From Candidatus Sulfopaludibacter sp. SbA3 (GTDB taxonomy: Bacteria > Acidobacteriota > Terriglobia > Bryobacterales > Bryobacteraceae), in NCBI GenBank assembly GCA_945861255.1, contig CAMAUG010000287.1, forward strand, positions 1 to 5,225: a DNA stretch of 5,225 nt, given 5' to 3'. How positions within the stretch are numbered: position 1 is the stretch's first letter; every line of letters begins with the position of its first letter. Under the pieces are notes generated by a model. That model was given only the letters and a program-made list of their open reading frames with translations, was not told the DNA's origin and ran no database searches. This document shows, in pieces, positions 1 to 5,225 of the stretch. A program made the translations under genes and the position numbers.

Positions 1-309
1 GGAGAGCGAGCCAACTTTATGGCGGTGCGGATTGCCCTTGAATTCGTCGTCGAAGCGGTAGCCTGGACCGCCGCGGCCCGTGCCGGCGGGATCGCCGCCC
101 TGCACCATGAAATCCTTAATCACACGATGAAACACGGTTCCATCGTAGAATTTGTCGCGCGCCAGAAAAACAAAATTGTTGACTGTGTTGGGTGCTTCCT
201 TGGCAAAAAGCTCGCACACGATGGCCCCCCGCGACGTAGTGAAGGTCGCGGTGTATTTCTTGTTCGCGTCAATCGCCATGGCGGGCGGCTTGGAGTATTG
301 ATTGGACAT
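1..309 (-). CDS. Cyclophilin-type peptidyl-prolyl cis-trans isomerase (3' part beyond window)
   Basis: This gene encodes a cyclophilin-fold peptidyl-prolyl isomerase, which speeds cis-trans isomerisation of X-Pro bonds during protein folding. Only the first 103 codons are visible; reading leftwards, the gene runs off the window edge. Single-domain bacterial cyclophilins are usually about 160-190 residues, so roughly the last third is missing. The family signature is clear: SRGAIVCELF at about 26-35, EAPNTVNNFVFLA at 38-50, then FHRVIKDFMVQGGDP at 60-74 with the catalytic Arg62 and the pocket residues Phe60, Phe67, Met68 and Gln70. TGRGGPGYRFDDEF follows at 77-90. There is no signal peptide or membrane segment, so it is probably cytoplasmic. 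The start at 309 is the first ATG after the upstream palindrome. Met11 (ATG at 277-279) is an alternative, since the residues before it are not part of the fold. No Shine-Dalgarno sequence precedes 309. The gene lies downstream of miaA on the same strand, 118 bp away, with a terminator-like palindrome between. The cyclophilin call is very secure; the exact paralogue (ppiA or ppiB type) is not. Confidence 0.95.
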   Translation of the reverse strand, partial: MSNQYSKPPAMAIDANKKYTATFTTSRGAIVCELFAKEAPNTVNNFVFLARDKFYDGTVFHRVIKDFMVQGGDPAGTGRGGPGYRFDDEFKGNPHRHKVGSLS

Positions 310-316
310 AAATTTC

Positions 317-322
317 AGTGTA
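317..322 (-). promoter_or_regulatory. Possible -10 box of the cyclophilin gene (leaderless start)
   Basis: Read on the minus strand, the sequence is TACACT, four of six matches to TATAAT, ending 7 nt before the ATG at 309. A start of transcription at the usual distance would fall at or within a base or two of the ATG, giving a leaderless mRNA. That would agree with the lack of a Shine-Dalgarno sequence. No good -35 box lies at 16-18 bp; the best TTGA-like sequence (TTGATT, inside the palindrome) is 21 bp away. This is a weak candidate. Confidence 0.25.
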
Positions 323-326
323 ACGG

Positions 327-427
327 AAAAAACGGGACAGGCGAATCAATCGCCGGTCTCCGCCACCAGACTGCAATATCCGCACAAGGTGGTCTTGCGG
401 AGACCGGCAATTGAGTAGCGTGTCCCC
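327..427 (-). terminator. Terminator-like hairpin plus T-tract after miaA
   Basis: On the minus strand the whole 94-nt palindrome at 334-427 can fold back on itself. It is followed after one G by six T (the A run at 327-332 of the plus strand). The inner stem is a perfect 12-bp inverted repeat, GCCGGTCTCCGC at 352-363 against 397-408, extended by CACC/GGTG at 364-367 and 388-391. The outer stem pairs 334-350 with 411-427 with several mismatches. A strong GC stem with a following U-tract is the form of an intrinsic terminator, placed directly after the miaA stop codon. The structure coincides with a repeat element, so the terminator role is inferred. Confidence 0.5.
334..427. repeat. REPIN/MITE-like palindromic element, copy 1
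   Basis: This is an imperfect palindrome whose two ends are related to those of copy 2 (3489-3552). The left end, 337-355, matches 3493-3511 at 18 of 19 bases. The right end, 410-430, matches 3534-3554 at 19 of 21. The cores between the ends are unrelated in sequence and length. Each end resembles a short REP half-site of the form ACAGGC(G/T)ACTCAATCG facing inwards. This arrangement is known for REPINs, which are mobilised in trans by RAYT (IS200-like Y1) transposases; no such gene lies in this window. The element fills most of the gap between miaA and the cyclophilin gene, and its right end touches the miaA stop codon. Confidence 0.75.
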
Positions 428-1351
428 TTATTTCCGGATGTGCGCCAGCGCCAGCTCCAGCGCGCCGGGGGCGTCGCCGAAATCTTGAATCCAGAAAATT
501 TCGGGGTCCCGCCGGAACCACGTGGCTTGGCGCTTCGCGTATTGGCGGGTTTCCAACTGCGTGGACGCGATGGCTTCCTCCAGCGTCATTTCGCCTTTCA
601 GATTCCGCAGCGCTTGTTTGTAACCCAGCGATTCGAAGGGTTTTTCCGCGCCGGTGGCGCCGGACGCCAGCAGCCCGCGAACTTCCTCCAGCAGGCCGCC
701 ACGGAACATTGATTCGGCACGTGGATCCAGGCGCGCGTTGAGGGCGGTGCGATCCGGATTCAGCCCGATCTTGATCGTGCGGTAACCGGCGAGCGGAAGC
801 GCGGAATCCCATAGCCGAGGTAGAGCTTTTTTCGTCAACAGGCGTATTTCCAGAGCGCGGATCGTTTTTTGGCGGTCACGCGCGTGGATGCGTCGCCCAG
901 CCGCGGGCTCCAGGCGGGTAAGCAGGCGATGCAAACTTCCTGGACGCCGCGTTTCACGGCGAAGCAAGTGCTCCCGTAGCGCTTCGTCGCGTTCCGGCAG
1001 CGGAGGCAGGCCATGGAGCAGGGCATGGAGATAGAAACCGGTACCGCCCGCCACGACCGGCACGCGGCCCCGGGCCGTAATTTCGCGCAGCGCTTCACGG
1101 GCTTGCCGGGCGTACTCGCCGGCGGAGTACCCTTCGTGCGGCTCGCTCACGTCGAACAAGTAATGCGGTATGCCCGCCCGATCGGCTTGCGGAGTCTTGG
1201 CGGTGCCGACGTCGAAGCCCTTATAGATTTGGAGAGAATCGCAGTTCACGATTTCGCCGCCCACGCGCAGCGCGATTTCGATGGCCATGCGGCTTTTACC
1301 GGAACCGGTAGGGCCCGCGATGACGATCAAAGGGTGTTGGGCGGGACTCAT
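428..1351 (-). CDS. miaA: tRNA dimethylallyltransferase MiaA
   Basis: MiaA transfers the dimethylallyl group of DMAPP to N6 of adenosine 37 in tRNAs that read codons starting with U, giving i6A37, which stabilises codon-anticodon pairing. The 307-residue length is normal for the family. The order of motifs is complete: P-loop GPTGSGKS at 13-20; the DSLQIY segment at 38-43 containing the conserved catalytic Asp38; DVGTAK at 47-52; PHYLFDV at 62-68; VAGGTGFYLHALL at 100-112; RIHARDRQKTIRALEI at 154-169; ESLGYKQAL at 240-248; and TRQYAKRQATWFRRD at 268-282 near the C-terminus. No key residue is missing. The ATG at 1351 lies 12 codons before the P-loop, as usual, although no Shine-Dalgarno sequence precedes it. 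The gene is divergent from the TPR gene (106 bp between starts). Its TAA stop lies directly against the palindromic repeat and may belong to the repeat's conserved TAAGG end. The cyclophilin gene follows on the same strand. In many proteobacteria hfq follows miaA; it does not here. Confidence 0.98.
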   Translation of the reverse strand: MSPAQHPLIVIAGPTGSGKSRMAIEIALRVGGEIVNCDSLQIYKGFDVGTAKTPQADRAGIPHYLFDVSEPHEGYSAGEYARQAREALREITARGRVPVVAGGTGFYLHALLHGLPPLPERDEALREHLLRRETRRPGSLHRLLTRLEPAAGRRIHARDRQKTIRALEIRLLTKKALPRLWDSALPLAGYRTIKIGLNPDRTALNARLDPRAESMFRGGLLEEVRGLLASGATGAEKPFESLGYKQALRNLKGEMTLEEAIASTQLETRQYAKRQATWFRRDPEIFWIQDFGDAPGALELALAHIRK

Positions 1352-1457
1352 GTGTACGATCGAGCGGGGAAATATTTGGGCCTGCTGTTTCCATGGTACC
1401 GGTATGTATACTGTAATTGGGCGGTTTTACGCTGCCGGAAGAATGTGGGAGAGCCTC
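1352..1457. promoter_or_regulatory. Divergent intergenic region between miaA and the TPR gene
   Basis: These 106 bp separate two genes that point away from each other, so promoters for both should lie here. They are visibly more AT-rich than the flanking genes. The best -10-like sequence for the rightward gene is TATACT at 1407-1412, five of six matches to TATAAT, with no convincing -35 box at 16-18 bp. On the opposite strand TATACA (1405-1410) overlaps it and could serve miaA, so the two promoters may overlap. Short palindromes cluster here: CCATGG at 1391, TACCGGTA at 1397-1404 and GTATAC at 1406-1411. They could be operator sites, but no known operator is recognised. Confidence 0.45.
1447..1453 (+). 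promoter_or_regulatory. Ribosome binding site fixing the TPR gene start
   Basis: GGGAGAG lies just upstream of the ATG at 1458, with 6 nt between the GGAG core and the start codon. It favours 1458 over the in-frame ATG at 1443 and over the far upstream ATG at 1281, which would overlap miaA on the other strand and put non-signal sequence ahead of a good signal peptide. Confidence 0.7.
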
Positions 1458-3488
1458 ATGAATAAAGCTCTGCTGATCGCAGTGGTGGGAAGCACGACGT
1501 TGGCGTGGCAAGCACAGGCGCAGCAAGCGCCCGCGCCCAAAGTGGACCGGGCGGCCTCCTACTATCACTACTCGCTCGCTCACATGTACGCCGAACTTGC
1601 CGGGTCGCTGGGCAACCGCGGCGACTACGTGAACCGCGCCATCGATAACTACAAAGAAGCGATCAAAGCCGACCCGTACACGCCGATGCTGGCGGAGGAG
1701 CTTTCCGATCTGTACATTCAATCGGGCCGCTGGCGCGAGGCGGTGAGCGATGCCGAAGAGGCGCTCAAGCTGAACCCGAACGACCTGGCGGCGCACCGTT
1801 TGCTGGCGCGCGTATTCACACGCCAGATCGGCGACGCACAGCGCGGGCGCATCGACGAAACCATGGTCAAGCGCGCCATCGATCAGTACTTGAAGATCAC
1901 CACGCTGGCCCCGCGCGAAACCGAAGCCTGGCTAATGCTGGCCCGGCTCTACAAGGCTTCCGATAATTCGGTGGACGCCGAGAAAGCCTATCAGAAGGTA
2001 TTGGCCATCGATCCCGCCAATGAAGATGCGTTGACGGGCCTGGCGCTGGTCTACGCCGACCTGGGCGACAACAAGCGCGCCGCGGATCTGCTGAAGAGCC
2101 TGGCCGACAAAAGCCCCACGGCGAGGAGTCTGCACGCGCTGGCCGTGGCCTATGAGCAGATGCGGGAATTCAAGCTGGCCGCGCAGGCGCTGCGCCGGGA
2201 ATTGGAATTGAATCCCGTGAATGAGCGGGACGTGCGGCGCAATCTGGCGCAGGATCTTCTGTTCGCGCAGGAGTACGACGAATCGCTGGCCATCTATAAC
2301 GAAATGGTGGTGGACGATCCTACCGACGCGTTGGCGTATCTGCGAATTTCGCAGCTTTACCGCCAAAAGCGCGATTTCGCGAAAGCGCGGGAAGCCGGCG
2401 ACAAGGCCAAGGCCCTGGAACCGAATTCGATTGAAATCCGTTTCAACGACGTGAACATCCTTGAAGCCGAGGACAAGATTGGAGAAGCGGCGCAGGTGCT
2501 GAAGGACATTTTGGCGGGCACCGCCAAGCGCAACTACAATCAGGGGGAGCGCGCCAATCGTGCCTCTCTGCTGGAGAGGCTGGCCGCGCTGTACCGTTCC
2601 ATCGATCAAACCGAGGCCGCCGTGGACACTTACCGGCAGATGGCCGATCTGGATTCCAGCCTGGCCCCGCGCGTCGCCGCCGAAGTGATTGAAGCCTACC
2701 GCGCCGGCAAGGAATTCCTGAAGGCGCAGCAGGAATCCGAAGGCGCCGGCCGCAAATACCCGGACGACCGCATGGTGCGTCTGGTACGCAACCGTCTGCT
2801 GGCGGAAATGGGCAAGGCTGAAGAGGCCGCCGCCGATTTGAAAAAACTGCTGGGCGGAAAAACCGACCGCGAGATCCACTTGTCGCTGGCCGAGGTGTAC
2901 GACAAGGGCCGCAAGTTCGACGACATGGCCAAGGCGCTGGATGCGGCTGAGAAACTGTCCGATACAGACGAAAGCCGCCAGGGCGTGTGGTTCATGCGTG
3001 GCGCGATGTTCGAACGCACGAATCGCGTGGAGCCAGCGGAAGTGGAATTCCGCAAGGTGCTGAAGGTGGATCCCGATAACGCCGGCGCGTTGAATTACGT
3101 CGGCTACATGCTGGCGGACCGTAGTCTCCGCCTGGAGGAATCGCTGGGCCTGATCAACAAGGCTCTCGAGGGCGATCCCGGCAACGGCGCGTACTTGGAT
3201 AGCCTTGGTTGGGTCTACTATCGAATGGGGCGCCTGGACGAAGCCGAGCGCAAGTTGCGGCTGGCGATCCAGAAGACTCCGCGCGATCCCACCGTGCACG
3301 ATCACCTGGCCGACGTGCTGATGAAGCAGTCCAAGGTGAAAGAGGCCGCCGCCCAGTGGGAACTGTCGCTGAAGGAATGGGGTTCCAGTTCCCCAGCCGA
3401 GCTGCGTCCGGAGGAGATCGCCAGGGTCAAATCCAAGCTGGAAGGCGCGCGCGTTCGCCTGGCACGCGAAACCGGCGCCCGGAACTAA
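1458..3488 (+). CDS. Exported TPR-repeat protein (PA4667-like C-terminal module)
   Basis: This 676-residue protein is made almost entirely of tetratricopeptide repeats, helical hairpins that bind partner proteins. Residues 1-21 form a Sec signal peptide: MNK, a hydrophobic stretch, then AQA at 19-21 as the likely signal peptidase I site. There is no lipobox cysteine and no later membrane segment, so the product is probably periplasmic or secreted. I count about 15-17 TPR-like units between 32 and 640. The clearest are at 77-110, 156-188, 223-254, 291-324, 508-541, 543-576 and 578-610. The segment with ALNYVGYMLADR (544-555) and AYLDSLGWVYYRMGRLDEAE (578-597) matches a C-terminal module common in TPR proteins of the Pseudomonas PA4667 type. 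No catalytic domain is visible, so the role is probably scaffolding or assembly in the envelope; partners cannot be read from the sequence. The start at 1458 is chosen for its ribosome binding site and signal peptide. A palindromic repeat follows the stop codon, and tldD lies 130 bp downstream on the same strand. Confidence 0.9.
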   Translation: MNKALLIAVVGSTTLAWQAQAQQAPAPKVDRAASYYHYSLAHMYAELAGSLGNRGDYVNRAIDNYKEAIKADPYTPMLAEELSDLYIQSGRWREAVSDAEEALKLNPNDLAAHRLLARVFTRQIGDAQRGRIDETMVKRAIDQYLKITTLAPRETEAWLMLARLYKASDNSVDAEKAYQKVLAIDPANEDALTGLALVYADLGDNKRAADLLKSLADKSPTARSLHALAVAYEQMREFKLAAQALRRELELNPVNERDVRRNLAQDLLFAQEYDESLAIYNEMVVDDPTDALAYLRISQLYRQKRDFAKAREAGDKAKALEPNSIEIRFNDVNILEAEDKIGEAAQVLKDILAGTAKRNYNQGERANRASLLERLAALYRSIDQTEAAVDTYRQMADLDSSLAPRVAAEVIEAYRAGKEFLKAQQESEGAGRKYPDDRMVRLVRNRLLAEMGKAEEAAADLKKLLGGKTDREIHLSLAEVYDKGRKFDDMAKALDAAEKLSDTDESRQGVWFMRGAMFERTNRVEPAEVEFRKVLKVDPDNAGALNYVGYMLADRSLRLEESLGLINKALEGDPGNGAYLDSLGWVYYRMGRLDEAERKLRLAIQKTPRDPTVHDHLADVLMKQSKVKEAAAQWELSLKEWGSSSPAELRPEEIARVKSKLEGARVRLARETGARN

Positions 3489-3552
3489 GAGCACAGGCGA
3501 CTCAATCGCCGAACTCCTCGCGCCCCGAATTCGATTGAGTAGCCTGTCACCT
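3489..3552. repeat. REPIN/MITE-like palindromic element, copy 2
   Basis: The ends form a 16-bp inverted repeat with one mismatch: ACAGGCGACTCAATCG at 3493-3508 against 3532-3547, around a 23-nt loop. They match the ends of copy 1 (334-427), while the core differs and is about 30 nt shorter. The outward end begins 1-4 nt after the TAA stop of the TPR gene. No T-run follows the hairpin on the plus strand, so it is a poorer terminator than copy 1, although it could still protect the mRNA 3' end or weaken read-through into tldD. Confidence 0.75.
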
Positions 3553-3618
3553 TAATTGATCCCCCTAATTGCCGCGGCGCGAGTAGCCAGTTCCCTGAAT
3601 TAGCGTTACGCTCGAAGC
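3553..3618 (+). promoter_or_regulatory. Leader region of tldD, no clear promoter
   Basis: These 66 bp lie between the palindrome and the tldD start. I find no convincing -35/-10 pair: TTGCCG at 3569-3574 has no partner at 16-18 bp. The only ribosome-binding-like sequence is GAAG at 3614-3617, too close to the ATG. Transcription could come from here or by read-through from the TPR gene. A stretch at 3581-3596 resembles the right end of the adjacent repeat. Confidence 0.3.
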
Positions 3619-5067
3619 ATGGGTTTCTCTCAGTCGTTCTTTGCCGCCCGGTTTGGCCTTTCCGAGCATGATCTGGAAGCGTACCTGATCGAGGCGCTGT
3701 CCGCGGGCGGGGATTACGCCGACCTGTACTTCGAATATCTTACGACCAGCTCCATCGGCATCGATGAAAGCATCGTCAAGAGCGCGACAGAGGGCGTGAC
3801 GCTGGGCGTGGGCGTGCGCGTGATTGTGGGTGAGCGCACCGGCTACGCGTATAGCGACGACCTCAGTCCCGAAAAGATCCGCAAGGCCGCGCGCGTGGCT
3901 GCGTGCATTGCCAAGGGACCGGCGTCCGTGGTGAAGTCCGGATTCGAGGAGGCCCGCGCCCACAATCTCTATCCCATGATTCACGCGCCCAACGAAATGG
4001 GCCTTGAAGAACGAGTGGCACTGGTGCGGCGTGCCGACGAAGCCGCGCGCGCCTATGACAAGCGCGTGTTCCAGGTGCAGGCGACTTACGCCGACAGCTT
4101 GCGCCACGTTCTGGTGGCTACCAGCGAGGGCCGTCTCAGTTTCGACCGCCAGCCCATGGCGCGCATGAGCGTGATGGCTCTGGCTCGCGAGGAGAACGGC
4201 ACGCCGCAGCACGGCTACGCGGGCGGCGGCGGGCGCGTGACCCTCGATTATTTCCTGAACGAAAAGACCCCGGAGTTTTTCGCGCGGGAAGCAGCGCGCC
4301 AGGCCGTCGTGCAATTGAGTGCGGTGGACGCTCCGGCGGGCGAAACCATCGTCGTGCTGGGGCCCGGCTGGCCGGGGATTTTGCTGCATGAAGCGGTGGG
4401 CCATGGGCTGGAGGCGGATTTCAATCGCAAAGGAACATCGGCATTTAGCGGCCGCGTGGGGCAGCAAGTGGCAAGTCCTTTGTGCACCGTGGTCGATAAC
4501 GGCACTATTCGCCATGACGCGGGCGGCAGCCGGCGCGGGTCTCTCAATGTGGACGACGAGGGGATGCCGACGCAAGAGAACGTGCTGATCGAAAACGGAG
4601 TGTTGCGCGGATATTTGCAGGACAAACTATCCAGCCGCCTTCTGAAAACGGCATCCACCGGCAACGGCCGCCGCGAGAGCTACCAACACATCCCCATGCC
4701 GCGCATGACCAACACCTATATGCTGGCGGGCGAGAGCGATCCCGAAGAGATTGTCCGCTCCGTGAAGAAAGGCTTGTACTGCACGACATTTGGCGGTGGG
4801 CAGGTGGATATCACCAGCGGGAACTTCGTGTTTTCGGCCACCGAGAGTTACTTGATCGAAGATGGCAAGCTCACCAGGCCCGTACGCGGGGCGTCGCTGA
4901 TCGGCAATGGCCCGGAAGCGTTGAAGTTTGTGAGCATGGTTGGGAACGACTTGAAGCTGGATGAGGGCATAGGTGTGTGCGGTAAGGAGGGCCAGAGCGT
5001 CCCGGTGGGCGTGGGAATTCCCACGGTGCGTATCGACAAGATGACGGTGGGCGGGACAGCGGCTTAG
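3619..5067 (+). CDS. tldD: Metalloprotease subunit TldD
   Basis: TldD is the zinc-bearing subunit of the TldD/TldE (PmbA) heterodimer, a cytoplasmic protease that trims unfolded peptides. In E. coli it matures microcin B17 and degrades the antitoxin CcdA. The 482-residue length is almost that of E. coli TldD (481). The N-terminal domain carries DYADLYFEY at about 33-41 and GVGVRVIVGERTGYAYSDDL at 63-82. The zinc motif HEAVGH is at 257-262 (His257, Glu258, His262), followed by GLEADFNRKGTSAFSG. The third zinc ligand is expected to be Cys454 in GVCGKEGQSVPVGVG. The segment TTFGGGQVDITSGNFVFS and the end MTVGGTA are also typical. All expected metal and catalytic residues are present, so the gene looks intact. 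No signal peptide is seen. The ATG at 3619 gives an N-terminus of normal length but has only a weak GAAG upstream. The partner tldE/pmbA is not in the window and may lie beyond the tandem repeat or elsewhere. Membership in TldD rather than TldE is firm because TldE lacks the HExxxH motif. Confidence 0.97.
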   Translation: MGFSQSFFAARFGLSEHDLEAYLIEALSAGGDYADLYFEYLTTSSIGIDESIVKSATEGVTLGVGVRVIVGERTGYAYSDDLSPEKIRKAARVAACIAKGPASVVKSGFEEARAHNLYPMIHAPNEMGLEERVALVRRADEAARAYDKRVFQVQATYADSLRHVLVATSEGRLSFDRQPMARMSVMALAREENGTPQHGYAGGGGRVTLDYFLNEKTPEFFAREAARQAVVQLSAVDAPAGETIVVLGPGWPGILLHEAVGHGLEADFNRKGTSAFSGRVGQQVASPLCTVVDNGTIRHDAGGSRRGSLNVDDEGMPTQENVLIENGVLRGYLQDKLSSRLLKTASTGNGRRESYQHIPMPRMTNTYMLAGESDPEEIVRSVKKGLYCTTFGGGQVDITSGNFVFSATESYLIEDGKLTRPVRGASLIGNGPEALKFVSMVGNDLKLDEGIGVCGKEGQSVPVGVGIPTVRIDKMTVGGTAA

Positions 5068-5080
5068 GTGGCAAGGACAA

Positions 5081-5225
5081 GCGATGAGCGGAGCGAAGAC
5101 CCAACGACGAGTGGAGCGACAACGCAAGCGATGAGCGGAGCGAAGACCCAGCGACGAGTGGAGCGACAACGCAAGCGATGAGCGGAGCGAAGACCCAGCG
5201 ATGAGCGGAGCGAAGACCCAGCGAT
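5081..5225. repeat. Two-level tandem repeat (23/24-bp units, 47-bp period) after tldD
   Basis: The array begins 13 nt after the tldD stop and runs to the window edge. Unit A (23 bp, starting GCGATGAGCGGAGCGAAG) is at 5081-5103, 5128-5150, 5175-5197 and 5198-5220, with a fifth copy starting at 5221. Unit B (24 bp, containing GACGAGTGGAGCGACAACGC) is at 5104-5127 and 5151-5174. The order is A-B-A-B-A-A. A and B are themselves related, differing at about five positions plus one inserted base, so an ancestral unit of about 23 bp was duplicated and then amplified as a 47-bp pair. Copies of A are identical and the two B copies differ at one base, so amplification is recent or homogenised. There are no unique spacers, so it is not a CRISPR array. 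Its function is unknown, and its full length is not visible. Confidence 0.9.

Noticed and set aside
19..414. 131-codon plus-strand frame at the left end
   Set aside because: It is the complement of the cyclophilin gene, whose family signature is unmistakable, and then runs into the palindromic repeat.
1281..1457. 59-codon N-terminal extension of the TPR protein
   Set aside because: The extension overlaps miaA on the other strand and precedes a good signal peptide. A proper ribosome binding site sits just before the ATG at 1458.
1932..3494. Open frame of 520 codons on the minus strand, opposite the TPR gene
   Set aside because: It lies wholly antisense to a clear TPR protein with a signal peptide. 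Its residues show no recognisable domain and are rich in His, Gln, Arg and Val, as expected of the complement of GC-biased codons.
3489..3552. Strong intrinsic terminator after the TPR gene
   Set aside because: The hairpin is good, but the plus strand after it reads CACCTTAATTG with no T-run, so I list it only as a repeat.
3565..4575. Open frame of 336 codons on the minus strand, opposite tldD
   Set aside because: It is antisense to a full-length tldD with intact zinc motif, with no recognisable motif and a His/Ala/Arg-rich composition typical of a shadow frame.
4627..5169. Minus-strand frames that start in the tandem repeat and run into tldD
   Set aside because: Several frames begin with the same MSLHSSLGLRSAH because the repeat unit carries the start. 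They then run antisense through tldD, so they are repeat-derived shadows.
5081..5225. CRISPR array
   Set aside because: The units are contiguous and similar throughout, with no unique spacers between repeats and no cas gene nearby.

Overview
The window is ordinary GC-rich bacterial chromosome. It holds four protein genes, two related small palindromic repeats and one tandem repeat. Two genes on the minus strand occupy the left end: a cyclophilin-type peptidyl-prolyl isomerase cut by the window edge (1-309) and miaA, the tRNA A37 dimethylallyltransferase (428-1351). Two genes on the plus strand occupy the rest: an exported protein built of TPR repeats (1458-3488) and tldD, the zinc-binding subunit of the TldD/TldE protease (3619-5067). 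I saw no tRNA, rRNA, transposase, CRISPR array or phage gene.

No taxonomic marker is decisive. The high GC, the style of the MiaA and TldD sequences, and the dispersed repeats with GGGACAGGC-like ends fit an Acidobacteriota genome (Bryobacter/Solibacter type), with a proteobacterium as the main alternative. This is an impression from family knowledge, not a computed placement.

Layout: miaA and the TPR gene are divergent and share a 106-bp intergenic region (1352-1457) that must carry both promoters; only the TPR gene has a clear Shine-Dalgarno sequence. Downstream of miaA, a 94-nt palindrome (334-427) fills most of the gap before the cyclophilin gene and is followed on the minus strand by six T, so it looks like a terminator. 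A second palindrome with the same ends but a different core (3489-3552) follows the stop codon of the TPR gene. Both look like REPIN-type elements (two inverted REP half-sites around a variable core). After tldD, a two-level tandem repeat (alternating 23- and 24-bp units, 47-bp period) runs off the right edge.

The four genes are housekeeping or quality-control functions: proline isomerisation during folding, tRNA modification, a probable envelope scaffold, and peptide degradation. Nothing shows that they work as one system. I see no convincing undescribed defence or metabolic system here. The parts worth a second look are the REPIN-like elements set directly against stop codons, the possible leaderless start of the cyclophilin gene, and the terminal tandem repeat.
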